In this document: piece after piece, positions 31,757 through 40,813 of the stretch
Position numbering within the stretch: the stretch's first letter is position 1
How the letters are laid out: each line of letters opens with the position of its first letter
NCBI RefSeq assembly: GCF_029893355.1
Contig: NZ_JARZAI010000014.1
Span: forward strand, 124,001-188,000
DNA length: 64,000 nucleotides
DNA from: Kitasatospora sp. MAA4
GTDB lineage: Bacteria > Actinomycetota > Actinomycetes > Streptomycetales > Streptomycetaceae
Direction of reading: 5' to 3'
Program-made: the position numbers and the translations under genes
Notes under the pieces: generated by a model
What the model was told of the DNA's origin: nothing
Seen by the model: the letters and a program-made list of their open reading frames with translations, nothing else
Databases searched by the model: none

Positions 31757-32542
31757 GTGCAGAATTCCTCGATTCCCGGAGAGATTCCCCACGCCCCGGG
31801 TCCCGCGCCCCACCGGCCCGTCCGATTTGTCGGGCGTGCCCTGACCTGCGGCGTTTTCGCGCTGGCCGGCGTGCTGTTCTACGTCAGCGCGCACGCCGCG
31901 AACGGCATCGACCTGCGCACCGACAACTCGCTGCTGCAGCTGAGCGACGTCATACAGCAGCGCAGCGACCAGAACCAGCAGACCCAGTCCGACCTCACCG
32001 ACCTCCAGCAGCGCGCGGACCAGCTGGCCGGACACCAGGGGCAGAGCCCGGCCGACGCCGACCGGCTCGCCGCGCTCCAGCAGGAGGCCGGCCTCACCCC
32101 GCTGCAGGGCCCCGGCCTGACCGTCACCCTGAACGACGCGCCGCCGAACGCCACCGCCCGCATCCCGGGCGTCCCCGAGCCGGGCGTCAACGACCTGGTG
32201 ATCCATCAGCAGGACATTCAGGCCGTGGTCAACGCCCTGTGGCGGGGTGGGGCGGCGGGCATCCAGGTGATGGACCAGCGGCTGATCTCCACCAGCGCGG
32301 TGCGCTGCGTCGGCAACACGCTGCTGCTCCAGGGCCGGGTCTACTCGCCGCCGTACGTGATCCGGGCGGTCGGCAGGACGGCCGAGCTCAAGGCGGCGGT
32401 GGACGGCGACCCGTCGATCCGCAACTACCTGCAGTACGTCACCGCGTACGGGCTGGGCTGGAAGGTCCAGGAGAGCACCGAGCTGGCCATGCCCGGCTAC
32501 ACCGGCACCACTGACCTGCAGGTCGCCACCGCACAGCCGTAG
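31757..32542 (+). CDS. DUF881 family envelope protein
   Basis: This 261-residue protein starts at GTG 31757 with AAGGAG upstream. One N-terminal membrane segment (FVGRALTCGVFALAGVLFYV, about residues 24-43) precedes a coiled coil (residues about 55-110, DVIQQRSDQNQQTQSDLTDL) and the DUF881 domain (GPGLTVTLNDAP, VVNALWRGGAAGIQV, RVYSPPYVIRAVG). The domain faces outwards. The gene is divergent from crgA, and the pair is conserved across actinobacteria, suggesting a link with division. The exact role is unknown. Confidence 0.9.
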   Translation: MQNSSIPGEIPHAPGPAPHRPVRFVGRALTCGVFALAGVLFYVSAHAANGIDLRTDNSLLQLSDVIQQRSDQNQQTQSDLTDLQQRADQLAGHQGQSPADADRLAALQQEAGLTPLQGPGLTVTLNDAPPNATARIPGVPEPGVNDLVIHQQDIQAVVNALWRGGAAGIQVMDQRLISTSAVRCVGNTLLLQGRVYSPPYVIRAVGRTAELKAAVDGDPSIRNYLQYVTAYGLGWKVQESTELAMPGYTGTTDLQVATAQP

Positions 32543-32578
32543 CGCCGCCCCGGGCCCGCGGGTAGCACGGGCGGGCGA

Positions 32579-32618
32579 CCTGTGCGGGAGATCGGCCGCA
32601 GCCGCAGTCCCGCACAGG
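32579..32618 (+). terminator. stem-loop after the DUF881 gene
   Basis: CCTGTGCGGGA (32579-32589) pairs perfectly with TCCCGCACAGG (32608-32618), with an 18-base loop. It is located between the DUF881 gene and a small membrane protein gene. Termination is likely but partial read-through is possible. Confidence 0.5.
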
Positions 32619-32664
32619 TGGGAGGTCTACTCTGGTCCCCACTGCCCATCACCTAGGGAGCACC

Positions 32665-32835
32665 ATGTACGGCTGGATCTGGCGCCATCTTCCGGGCAAC
32701 GCCCTGGTCCGGGCCGTCATCTCGCTGCTGCTGGTACTCGGTGTGGTCTACGTGCTTTTCCAGTACGTCTTCCCCTGGGCGGAACCGCTGCTCCCCTTCA
32801 ACGACGTCACAGTCAACAACGGCGGTGCCGGCTGA
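32665..32835 (+). CDS. 56-residue membrane protein upstream of the amidotransferase
   Basis: ATG at 32665 follows AGGGAG. The 56-residue product has one membrane segment (LVRAVISLLLVLGVVYVLF, about residues 14-32) and a polar C-terminus (NDVTVNNGGAG). A gene of this kind commonly sits between DUF881 and the amidotransferase in streptomycetes. Function is unknown. It may be co-transcribed with the next gene, 60 bases downstream. Confidence 0.75.
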   Translation: MYGWIWRHLPGNALVRAVISLLLVLGVVYVLFQYVFPWAEPLLPFNDVTVNNGGAG

Positions 32836-32895
32836 CCGCCGCCCGCCCGGCCGCTCTGATCCCCCGTACCCCGCACCTCACCGGAGTTAGCGCGA

Positions 32896-33558
32896 ATGAC
32901 CCCGCCTGTCACCGCCCCGCGGATTCTCGTGGTCGACAACTACGACAGCTTCGTCTTCAACCTGGTCCAGTACCTGTACCAGCTCGGCGCGACCTGTGAG
33001 GTGGTCCGCAACGACGCGGTGACGGTCGAGGAGGCGGTGCACCGCGACGGCGACCGCGGCTTCGACGGCGTGCTGCTCTCCCCCGGCCCCGGCGCGCCCG
33101 AGGAGGCCGGCGTCTGCATCGACATGGTGCGCCACTGCGCCGACACCGGGCTGCCGCTGTTCGGCGTCTGCCTGGGGCTGCAGTCGATCGCGGTGGCCTA
33201 CGGCGCCGTGGTCGACCGGGCGCCCGAGCTGCTGCACGGCAAGACCTCGCTGGTCAGCCACGAGGACGGCGGCGTCTTCGCGGGGCTGCCCTCGCCGATG
33301 ACGGCCACCCGCTACCACTCGCTGGCGGTCGAGCCGGACACCGTGCCGCAGGAGCTGGTGGTCACCGCGCGCACCGACAGCGGTGTGATCATGGGCCTGC
33401 GGCACCGCGAACTGCCGGTCGAGGGCGTCCAGTTCCACCCCGAGTCGGTGCTCACCGAGGGAGGGCACCGGATGCTGGCCAACTGGTTGGCGCAGTGCGG
33501 CGACCCGGAGGCGGTAGGCCGCTCGGCCGGGCTCGCCCCGGTGATCGGCCGGGGCTGA
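32896..33558 (+). CDS. pabA: glutamine amidotransferase (aminodeoxychorismate/anthranilate synthase component II)
   Basis: This 220-residue protein starts at ATG 32896. It is a class I amidotransferase: ILVVDNYDSFVFNLVQYL at the start, LLSPGPGAPEEAG, the nucleophile Cys in FGVCLGLQSI, and the catalytic His-Glu in VQFHPESVLT. It releases ammonia from glutamine for a PabB or TrpE partner, feeding folate or tryptophan synthesis. No synthase I partner is in the window, so pabA versus trpG is not settled; position near crgA and pknB fits the pabA-type copy. Confidence 0.9.
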   Translation: MTPPVTAPRILVVDNYDSFVFNLVQYLYQLGATCEVVRNDAVTVEEAVHRDGDRGFDGVLLSPGPGAPEEAGVCIDMVRHCADTGLPLFGVCLGLQSIAVAYGAVVDRAPELLHGKTSLVSHEDGGVFAGLPSPMTATRYHSLAVEPDTVPQELVVTARTDSGVIMGLRHRELPVEGVQFHPESVLTEGGHRMLANWLAQCGDPEAVGRSAGLAPVIGRG

Positions 33559-33562
33559 GGTC

Positions 33563-34609
33563 ATGACGGCGGTGCGTCCGGAGGGGCGCCGGGACACGGG
33601 GTACGGGCAGCAGCAGCCGTACGGCGGCCCGGAGCCGGACGGCTGGGGTGTGTACGAGACCGCACAGACCGCTCAGCTGCCGGTGATCGAACCCCAGGAG
33701 CTCTACCGGCCCGGGCCGGCCCAGCAGGGCGACTACCCGTGGCTGGCCGACCAGACCCTCCAGCTGCGGGCGATAGCGGTGGACGCCGCGCCGGCGGACG
33801 GCGAGGCGGCCGCCGCGGGCCGGGCCGACCGGCGCCGGGCCCAGGGCGGGGTCTCGATGCGCTCCGGCAACGGCCGCAGGCGGGCCGCAGGGCGCCGTTC
33901 ACCGGTGCCCCGGCCCAAGGAGGCCAAGGGCGTCATCGCAGCCCGGCTGGTCGGCGAACTCTGCATCACGCTCGGCCTGGTGATGCTGCTCTTCGTCTCG
34001 TACCAGCTGTGGTGGACCAACGTGCAGGCGGACGCCTCCGCCAGCAGCGCGCGCAACAAGCTGGAGAAGCAGTGGGCCGCGCCCGCCGCGCCGGCCCCCG
34101 GTGCGCCCGCGCCCAAGGACCCGGGGGTCTTCGCCCCCGGCCAGGGCTTCGCGATCCTCTTCGTCCCCAAGCTCGGCCTCCAGTACCCGATCGCCGAGGG
34201 CACCGACACCGAGAAGGTCCTCAACAAGGGCCTGGTCGGCCACTACACCGGCACCGCGATGCCGGCCGATGCCAGCGGAAACTTCGCGGTGGCCGCCCAC
34301 CGGACCACCCACGGCCAGCCGTTCCGCCGGCTCGCCGAACTCGGGCCCGGCGACAAGGTCGTGGTGGAGACCGCCACGTCCTTCTACACCTACGAGGTGG
34401 AGGGCGGCATCCCCGAGACCTCGCCGACGAACGTGACGGTGCTTCAGCCGATCCCCAAGGGCTCGCCGTTCAGCCAACCGGGTCGCTACCTGACGATGAC
34501 CACCTGTACGCCCGAGTTCAGTGCGCGGGGGCGGCTCATCGTCTTTGGCAAGATGATTGCCGAACAACCGAGGAGCCAGGGGCAGCCTCCGGCGCTGACG
34601 ACTCCCTAG
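33563..34609 (+). CDS. srtE: class E sortase
   Basis: This 348-residue protein starts at ATG 33563, four bases after the amidotransferase gene. A long polar N-terminus (residues 1-115, Pro/Gln and Arg-rich) precedes a membrane anchor (RLVGELCITLGLVMLLFVSY). The sortase domain has the His in NFAVAAHRTTHG, the nucleophile Cys in TMTTCTPEFS, and the Arg in ARGRLIVFG. It anchors surface proteins with LAxTG-type signals, such as long chaplins in Streptomyces. No such substrate lies in the window. The extended N-terminus is longer than in minimal SrtE. Confidence 0.9.
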   Translation: MTAVRPEGRRDTGYGQQQPYGGPEPDGWGVYETAQTAQLPVIEPQELYRPGPAQQGDYPWLADQTLQLRAIAVDAAPADGEAAAAGRADRRRAQGGVSMRSGNGRRRAAGRRSPVPRPKEAKGVIAARLVGELCITLGLVMLLFVSYQLWWTNVQADASASSARNKLEKQWAAPAAPAPGAPAPKDPGVFAPGQGFAILFVPKLGLQYPIAEGTDTEKVLNKGLVGHYTGTAMPADASGNFAVAAHRTTHGQPFRRLAELGPGDKVVVETATSFYTYEVEGGIPETSPTNVTVLQPIPKGSPFSQPGRYLTMTTCTPEFSARGRLIVFGKMIAEQPRSQGQPPALTTP

Positions 34610-34667
34610 AGGCCCGGGGGCGTGGGCGTGCCGAGCGGCCCGCGGTCACAGCGTGAGGCGGGACCAC

Positions 34668-35390
34668 GTGAGGCAGCAGCGGACGGCAGTCAGGCGCACG
34701 CGTAGCCGGGGGGCGGCGCTGTTCGGCGCCGCCGGGGAGCTGCTGATCACGGCGGGGCTGGTGCTGGCGCTCTTCGTCGGCTACTCCCTCTGGTGGACCG
34801 ACCTGGTCGCCGACGGACGGTCCGGGCAGGCCGGCGACCGGCTGCGCCGGGCCTGGACGGCGCCGTCCGGCGCCGCGTCACCCGAGCGCGTGTACCAGGC
34901 GGGTGACGGAGTGGGATTCCTGCACGTCCCGGCGATGGGCCGGGACTACCAGGTGCTGATCCGGATGGGGACCAGCCCGGACGTCCTCAACGAGGGCGTG
35001 GCAGGGGTCTACCAGGAGCCCTACCGCTCGGCGCTGCCCTGGGACGCCTCCGGCAACTTCGCGCTCGCGGCGCACCGGGACGGGCACGGCGCGAAGTTCC
35101 ACGACCTGGACGCGGTCGGCAAGGGCGCGGCGGTGGTGGTGGAGACCCGGGACCGCTGGTACGTCTACCGGGTGGACGCCGTGCTGGAGCAGACGTCCAA
35201 GTACGACACCGGCATCATCGCCCCGGTCCCGGAGGGCTCCGGATACCGCGGGCCCGGCCACTACATCACCCTGACGACCTGTACGCCGGTCTACACCTCG
35301 CGCTACCGGATGGCGGTCTGGGGCAGCCTGGTCAGGGTCGACCCGGTGGACGCCCAGCGGACGCCCCCACCGGAGCTGCGGACGGGCTGA
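34668..35390 (+). CDS. second class E sortase
   Basis: This 240-residue protein is assigned GTG 34668 (AGGCGGGA upstream); GTG 34653 in frame is an alternative. A single membrane anchor (GELLITAGLVLALFVGYSLWW) leads to the sortase domain with His in NFALAAHRDGHG, Cys in TLTTCTPVYTS and Arg in TSRYRMAVWG. It is 58 bases after the first sortase gene, and both share the GEL-I-GLV anchor pattern, suggesting duplication. It lacks the long N-terminal region. The two may differ in substrate. Confidence 0.9.
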   Translation: MRQQRTAVRRTRSRGAALFGAAGELLITAGLVLALFVGYSLWWTDLVADGRSGQAGDRLRRAWTAPSGAASPERVYQAGDGVGFLHVPAMGRDYQVLIRMGTSPDVLNEGVAGVYQEPYRSALPWDASGNFALAAHRDGHGAKFHDLDAVGKGAAVVVETRDRWYVYRVDAVLEQTSKYDTGIIAPVPEGSGYRGPGHYITLTTCTPVYTSRYRMAVWGSLVRVDPVDAQRTPPPELRTG

Positions 35391-35412
35391 CCGGCCGCCC
35401 GGTGCCGGGAAC

Positions 35413-35454
35413 GCCCGAAGGGGCTGTCGACGTGGTGTCGGCAGCCCCTTCGGG
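35413..35454. terminator. bidirectional terminator between sortase and kinase genes
   Basis: CCCGAAGGGGCTG (35413-35425) pairs with CAGCCCCTTCGGG (35442-35454). The stem lies between the convergent sortase gene (+) and pknB (-). A 16-base loop is also partly self-complementary. Confidence 0.8.
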
Positions 35455-35471
35455 GTGGGGGTGGTCAGGGG

Positions 35472-37586
35472 CTAGTTGCCGCCCTGGGGTGTGAAGGGCG
35501 GGCCGCCGAAGGTGCCGCCGATGGGCCCTTTGGTGCTGCCGCCACCGGGGGTGGTGGTGATCACGATGTTCATGGTGGGGTCGACCAGCAGGTTCGGCCC
35601 GGGGCTGGTGCTGACCACGACCGCGTTGTTGTCGCTGGGGCCGTTGAAGGTGAAGCCGAGCCCGGCGCCCTTCAGGGCGGCGGTGGCGTCCTTCACGGAC
35701 TTGCCGGTGACGTCCGGGACCTGGATCTTCGCCGGGGCGGCGTAGATGATCAGGGTGATCTTCGAGCCGGGGGCTGCCTTGCCGTTGGCGGCGGGGCTCT
35801 GCGAGGCGACCGTGCCGACCACCTTGCTGGGGTCGGTGGACGGCGTGGTCTTGGAGGAGTCCACCGTGAAGTTGGCGTCGGTCAGCTGCTGGGTGGCCAC
35901 GTCGGTGGTCTCGCCGACCACGGAGGGGACGTTCACCTTGCCGGGACCCTGCGAGATGGTCAGGGTGATCGTGGCGCCCGCGGGGGCCTGGCTGCCGGCC
36001 GCCGGGCTCGTAGAGATGACGGAGTCCTGCGGGACGGTGGGGTCGTTGGCGTACTGCGGCGTGCCGAGCACGAAGCCGGCGGTGGTCAGCGCCTGGTTGG
36101 CGGCGTCCTTGGGCTTGCCGGTGACGTCCGGGACCGCCGTCTGGGCCGGGCCGCTGGAGAGCTGGACGGTGATCGTGGAGCTCGAGGCGACCTTGGCGCC
36201 GGCGGCCGGGTTCTGCTTGCAGACCATGCCGCTGGGCTGGTCCGGGCAGGCGACCGGGGCGCCCTGGGTGACCTGGAGGCCGGAGCCCGCGGCCTGCGCG
36301 GCGGCCTGTGCGTCGGAGAAGGACTTGCCGGCCAGCGACGGGACGGTGACCTGGCCGCCACCGCCGGGGCCCTTGAACATCGCGGTGGCCACGAAGAACG
36401 AGCCCACCAGGACCAGCACCGCCGCGACGGCGAGGATGATCCACGAGGTGTTGCTCTTCTTCGGCTGCTCGTCGCGGCGGCGCCCGGCGCGGCCCTGGCC
36501 GTCGTCGTAGCCGTCGTTGCCGCCGCCGTAGCCGTCGTACTCGTCGTTCTGGTAGCCGCCGGGGCCCTGGCCGTAGCCCTGCTGCGGGCCGCCGACCGGG
36601 GGCAGCATGGTGGTCGGCGCGCCGCCGCCCTGCTGGGGCAGCAGGTTGGTCTGGCCGTACGGGTCGTGCTGCTGCGGGTAGCCGTTCTGGTCGTAGCCGT
36701 AGCCGCCCATGCCGTAGGCGGCGGCCTGCTGGGCGGCGGCGACCGGGAGGCCGTCGAGGAAGCGCTCGATGTCGTCGCGCATCTCGTCGGCGCTCTGGTA
36801 GCGGTAGTCGCGGTCCTTGGCGAGCGCCTTGAGCACGATCGCGTCGACCTCGGGGCGGACCTCGGGGTCGTAGGCGGACGGCGGCTGGGCCTCCTCGCGC
36901 ACGTGCTGGTAGGCCACCGCGACCGGCGAGTCGCCGACGAACGGCGGGCGGACGGTCAGCAGCTCGTACAGCAGGCAGCCGGTGGAGTAGATGTCGGATC
37001 GCGCGTCGACCGTCTCGCCCTTGGCCTGCTCGGGGGAGAGGTACTGCGCGGTGCCGATCACGGCCGAGGTCTGGGTCATCGTCATGCCGGCGTCGCCCAT
37101 GGCGCGCGCGATGCCGAAGTCCATCACCTTGACGTTGCCCTGGCGGGTCAGCATCACGTTGGCGGGCTTGATGTCGCGGTGCACGATGCCGGCGCGGTGC
37201 GAGTACTCCAGCGCCTGCAGGATGCCGATGGTCATCTCCAGCGCGCGCTCGGGCAGCAGCCGGCGCCCGGAGTGCAGCAGCTCGCGCAGCGTGGAGCCCT
37301 CGACGTACTCCATCACGATGTACGGGATGGAGATGCCGTCGATGTAGTCCTCGCCGGTGTCGTACACGGCGACGATGGCGGGGTGGTTCAGCGAGGCCGC
37401 GGACTGCGCCTCACGGCGGAAGCGGGCTTGGAAGGACGGATCCCGGGCCATGTCGGCCCGGAGCGTCTTCACTGCGACGGAGCGGCCGAGCCGGGTGTCA
37501 TGGCCGAGGTACACCTCGGCCATGCCGCCGCGTCCGAGGACGCCGCCGAGCTCGTACCTGCCGCCGAGGCGACGAGGCTCTTCCAT
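35472..37586 (-). CDS. pknB: PASTA-domain Ser/Thr protein kinase (PknB type)
   Basis: This 704-residue protein is assigned ATG 37586; an open 59-residue upstream extension lacks kinase homology. The kinase domain (about residues 11-275) has the Gly loop (LGRGGMAEV), Lys40, HRDIKPAN with Asp138 and DFG at 156-158. A Gly/Tyr/Gln-rich juxtamembrane region follows, then one membrane segment (SWIILAVAAVLVLVGSFFVA), then four extracellular PASTA repeats that bind peptidoglycan or muropeptides. It phosphorylates cell-wall and division proteins, including FHA partners. It is the last gene of the minus-strand cluster. Confidence 0.95.
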   Translation of the reverse strand: MEEPRRLGGRYELGGVLGRGGMAEVYLGHDTRLGRSVAVKTLRADMARDPSFQARFRREAQSAASLNHPAIVAVYDTGEDYIDGISIPYIVMEYVEGSTLRELLHSGRRLLPERALEMTIGILQALEYSHRAGIVHRDIKPANVMLTRQGNVKVMDFGIARAMGDAGMTMTQTSAVIGTAQYLSPEQAKGETVDARSDIYSTGCLLYELLTVRPPFVGDSPVAVAYQHVREEAQPPSAYDPEVRPEVDAIVLKALAKDRDYRYQSADEMRDDIERFLDGLPVAAAQQAAAYGMGGYGYDQNGYPQQHDPYGQTNLLPQQGGGAPTTMLPPVGGPQQGYGQGPGGYQNDEYDGYGGGNDGYDDGQGRAGRRRDEQPKKSNTSWIILAVAAVLVLVGSFFVATAMFKGPGGGGQVTVPSLAGKSFSDAQAAAQAAGSGLQVTQGAPVACPDQPSGMVCKQNPAAGAKVASSSTITVQLSSGPAQTAVPDVTGKPKDAANQALTTAGFVLGTPQYANDPTVPQDSVISTSPAAGSQAPAGATITLTISQGPGKVNVPSVVGETTDVATQQLTDANFTVDSSKTTPSTDPSKVVGTVASQSPAANGKAAPGSKITLIIYAAPAKIQVPDVTGKSVKDATAALKGAGLGFTFNGPSDNNAVVVSTSPGPNLLVDPTMNIVITTTPGGGSTKGPIGGTFGGPPFTPQGGN

Positions 37587-37840
37587 AGTTCCGACCCTCT
37601 CCCTCACCGGCCGGTGAGGATGTGACGTAGGTGTCCCCGCACGCTCTGAAGTGACGCTGTCCTCGCCACGGTGGTTCTGTGACTCATGTCCCACACCGGA
37701 GCGGGACAGGAACTTCAGGGCACACTCGCTGCTTGCGGATACGCTACCGGTCGCGTGCGGCACAACTCGACACGCCCGGCAGCTGAGACCAGACCGGTAT
37801 CCGGGTCAGGGTACGGGACCGGAGCGGACCGGCGAAGGAC

Positions 37841-39298
37841 CTACTGGCCGATCACGGCCTGCATGATGGACTTGGCGATCGGGGCCGCGATGCTGCCGCC
37901 GCTGATCTCGTTGCTCGAGGCCGCGCCGTCCTCGACCACCACCGCGACCGCCACCGGCGCGCTGTCGCCGACCTTGGCGTAGCTGACGAACCAGGCGAAC
38001 GGCAGGCCGCTGTTGTCCTGGCCGTGCTGTGCGGTGCCGGTCTTGCCGCCCACCTCGACGCCGTTGATCTGCGCTTTCCTGCCGGTGCCGTTCTGCACCA
38101 CGTCGACCATCATCTGCTGGAGCTTCTGCGCGGTGGCCGCGCTGATCGGCTGGCCCATCTGGTGCTCGGTGTGCTTGGAGATCGTGGTGCTGTTGGCTGA
38201 GCGCTCCTCGTCGACGAGGTAGGGCTGCATCAGCTTGCCGTTGTCGGCGATGGCCGAGGCGACCATGGCCATCTGCAGCGGGGTGGCCGCGGTGTTGTGC
38301 TGGCCGATCGCGTCCATCGCGGTGCCGTCCGGCGAGGAGTTGGTCGGGAAGACGCTGGGCGCGGAGCGGATCGGGGTGTCCACCGTGCTGTTGAAGCCGA
38401 ACTTCTGGGCCTGGGCGAGCAGCTTCTGCCCGCCCAGCTCGGCGCCGATCTTGCCGAAGACGGTGTTGCAGGAGATCGCCAGCGCGTCCTTGAGGGTCGC
38501 GTTGGTGCACTGCTCGTCGGGGTTGTCGTTGTTCAGCTGGGTGTTGGTGCCCGGCAGGGTGTAGACCTGCGGGGTGTCGGTCGGGTCGTCGATGTTCTGG
38601 AACTTGCCGGTCTCGAACGCGGTCGCGGCGGTGACCAGCTTGAAGGTCGAGCCCGGCGGGTACGTCTGGCGCAGCGCCCGGTTCAGCATCGGCTGGTTGG
38701 GGTCCGCGTTGAGGGACTTCCAGGCGGCGCTGTCGGAGTCGGCGGTTCCGGCGATGCTGCTCGGGTCGTACGACGGGGTGCTGACCAGTGCCAGGATCGC
38801 GCCGGTGCGCGGGTCGATGGCGACCGCGGCGCCCTTCTTGTCGCCCAGCCCGTCGAAGGCCGCCTTCTGGGCCTTGGCGTTGATCGTGGTGACCACGTCG
38901 CCGCCCTGCTGCTGCTTGCCGGTCAGCATGTCCAGCGTGTTGCGGAAGAAGAGCCGGTCGTCGGTGCCGGACAGGATCGGGTCCTCCAACTGCTCCAGCT
39001 GGTTGCTGCCGAAGCTCTGCGAGGAGTAGCCGGTGACCGGGGCGTACATCGCGCCGTCCGTCCAGGCGGTCTTGTACTTGTAGCGGTAGCCGTTGACGAA
39101 GGCGGAGCTGGTGACCGGCTGGCCGCTGACGATGATGTTGCCGCGCGGGTAGGCGTACCGGTCGTACTTGACCCGGTCGTTGTACGGGCTGTTGGCGTAG
39201 CTGTCGGCCTGGACGCCCTGGATCCAGTTGGTGCGCAGCAGCAGCGCCATGATCAGGAGCAGGCAGAAGACGGAGACCCGTCGAATGGGCTTGTTCAA
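37841..39298 (-). CDS. pbpA: penicillin-binding protein (transpeptidase, PbpA type)
   Basis: This 485-residue protein starts at ATG 39298. An N-terminal membrane anchor (VSVFCLLLIMALLLR) precedes a dimer/pedestal region (residues 30-150). The transpeptidase domain has Ser217 in GSTFK, SCN at 276-278 and KTGTA near residue 426. It crosslinks peptidoglycan and pairs with the SEDS glycosyltransferase encoded just upstream. Gap to pknB is 254 bases, which contains no gene. Length is usual for actinobacterial PbpA. Confidence 0.95.
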   Translation of the reverse strand: MNKPIRRVSVFCLLLIMALLLRTNWIQGVQADSYANSPYNDRVKYDRYAYPRGNIIVSGQPVTSSAFVNGYRYKYKTAWTDGAMYAPVTGYSSQSFGSNQLEQLEDPILSGTDDRLFFRNTLDMLTGKQQQGGDVVTTINAKAQKAAFDGLGDKKGAAVAIDPRTGAILALVSTPSYDPSSIAGTADSDSAAWKSLNADPNQPMLNRALRQTYPPGSTFKLVTAATAFETGKFQNIDDPTDTPQVYTLPGTNTQLNNDNPDEQCTNATLKDALAISCNTVFGKIGAELGGQKLLAQAQKFGFNSTVDTPIRSAPSVFPTNSSPDGTAMDAIGQHNTAATPLQMAMVASAIADNGKLMQPYLVDEERSANSTTISKHTEHQMGQPISAATAQKLQQMMVDVVQNGTGRKAQINGVEVGGKTGTAQHGQDNSGLPFAWFVSYAKVGDSAPVAVAVVVEDGAASSNEISGGSIAAPIAKSIMQAVIGQ

Positions 39299-39369
39299 GA
39301 GACGGGTCCCCTCCTCGATCCTGGCAGCAGCTGGTCGGTGCGGCGTGAGTCATTCAACCGCACCTTTCT

Positions 39370-40812
39370 TTACGCTCCGACCGCCCGGGTCGGTTCCGGC
39401 GCCGGACGGCGGGCGCTGTCGCTGATCTTCAGCAGCAGGGCGATCAGGACCCAGTTGGCGATCACCGAGGAGCCGCCCTGGGCCATGAAGGGCATCGTCA
39501 TGCCGGTCAGCGGGATCAGCCCGGTGACGCCGCCCGCCACCACGAAGACCTGGAGGGCCAGGGCCGAGCCGAGTCCGACGGCGAGCAGCTTGCCGAACGG
39601 GTCGCGGGCCGCCAGCGCGGTGCGCAGCGCCCGCTGCACGATCAGTCCGTACACCGCGAAGAGCGCCATCAGGCCGGTCAGGCCCAGCTCCTCGCCGAAG
39701 GAGCCCAGGATGAAGTCGCTCTTGGCGGCGAAGCCGATCAGCCAGGAGCGGCCCTGGCCGAGCCCGGTGCCGGTGATGCCGCCGCTGCCGAAGGCGAAGA
39801 GCGCCTGGCCGATCTGCTCGGTGGAGCCGGCCGGCGGGTGCGGGCCGAAGGCGGCCAGCGGGTCGAGCCAGGCGTTGATGCGGACCCTGACGTGGTTCTC
39901 GGCGGAGCCCACCAGGGCCGCGCCGGCCACCGCGAGCAGCAGGCCGAAGACGATCCAGCTGGTCCGCTCGGTGGCGACGTAGAGCATCACCACGAAGAGG
40001 CCGAAGAAGAGCAGCGAGCTGCCGAGGTCGGTCTCGAAGACCAGGATCAGGATGCTCAGCACCCAGACCACCAGGATCGGGCCCAGGTCGCGTCCGCGCG
40101 GCAGGTAGAGGCCCAGCACCCGGCGGCTGGCCAGCGCCAGGGCGTCCCGGTTGGCCGTCAGGTAGCCGGCGAAGAAGACCGCCAGGATGATCTTCGCGAA
40201 CTCACCGGGCTGGATCGAGAAGCCGCCCAGGTGGATCCAGATCTTCGCCCCGAAGTCGCTCGCGCGGGCCGGGAAGAAGGCGGGCGCGGCGAGCAGCACC
40301 AGGGCGGCGGCCATCGAGACGTAGGTGTACCGCTGGAGCACCCGGTGGTCCCTGAGCAGGACGATCACCGTGCCGAAGAGGGCCACCCCGAGGCCGGACC
40401 AGAGCAGCTGGTTGGCGGCGGCCGGGTAGTTGTTCGGGAGCAGCGGTCCGGCCTTGTCCAGCCGCCAGATCATCACCAGCCCGAGGCCGTTGAGGAGCAT
40501 CGCCAGCGGCAGCAGCAGCGGGTCGGCGTAGGGCGCGAAGCGGCGCATCACCAGGTGCGCGAACAGCGCGAGCGCCCCCATGCCGAGCCCGTACTCCAGC
40601 ATGCCCGCGGGCAGCCGCCGGTCGAGTGCCAGGCCGACGTTGGCGTAGGCCAGCATCGGCAGCAGCACGGCGATGGCGAGCAGGCTCAGCTCGGTGTTGC
40701 GCCGGTTGGGCGCGCCGGGTGAGCCCAAGCCCGCGGTGCGGCCGATCCGGCCGTTGAGCAGGAAGGCGCTGAGGTTCAGCGCTCCCCCGCCCGACGGCTG
40801 GTCGGCGCGCAT
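39370..40812 (-). CDS. rodA: SEDS peptidoglycan glycosyltransferase (FtsW/RodA family)
   Basis: This 480-residue protein starts at ATG 40812, one base after the PP2C stop codon. About ten membrane segments are visible. Conserved SEDS elements include the WIHLGGFSIQPGEFAK loop, FETDLGSSLLFFGLF and GSGGITGTGLGQG, with GLIPLTGMTMPFMAQGGSS near the C-terminus. It polymerises lipid II into glycan and works with the PbpA transpeptidase. FtsW and RodA cannot be separated reliably here; the pknB-pbpA context makes the RodA/FtsW-like elongation or sporulation paralogue likely. Confidence 0.92.
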   Translation of the reverse strand: MRADQPSGGGALNLSAFLLNGRIGRTAGLGSPGAPNRRNTELSLLAIAVLLPMLAYANVGLALDRRLPAGMLEYGLGMGALALFAHLVMRRFAPYADPLLLPLAMLLNGLGLVMIWRLDKAGPLLPNNYPAAANQLLWSGLGVALFGTVIVLLRDHRVLQRYTYVSMAAALVLLAAPAFFPARASDFGAKIWIHLGGFSIQPGEFAKIILAVFFAGYLTANRDALALASRRVLGLYLPRGRDLGPILVVWVLSILILVFETDLGSSLLFFGLFVVMLYVATERTSWIVFGLLLAVAGAALVGSAENHVRVRINAWLDPLAAFGPHPPAGSTEQIGQALFAFGSGGITGTGLGQGRSWLIGFAAKSDFILGSFGEELGLTGLMALFAVYGLIVQRALRTALAARDPFGKLLAVGLGSALALQVFVVAGGVTGLIPLTGMTMPFMAQGGSSVIANWVLIALLLKISDSARRPAPEPTRAVGA

Positions 40813-40813
40813 G

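Noticed and set aside
37587..37763. A 59-residue N-terminal extension of the PASTA kinase.
   Set aside because: The kinase domain begins just after ATG 37586 and the extension has no family resemblance or ribosome site.
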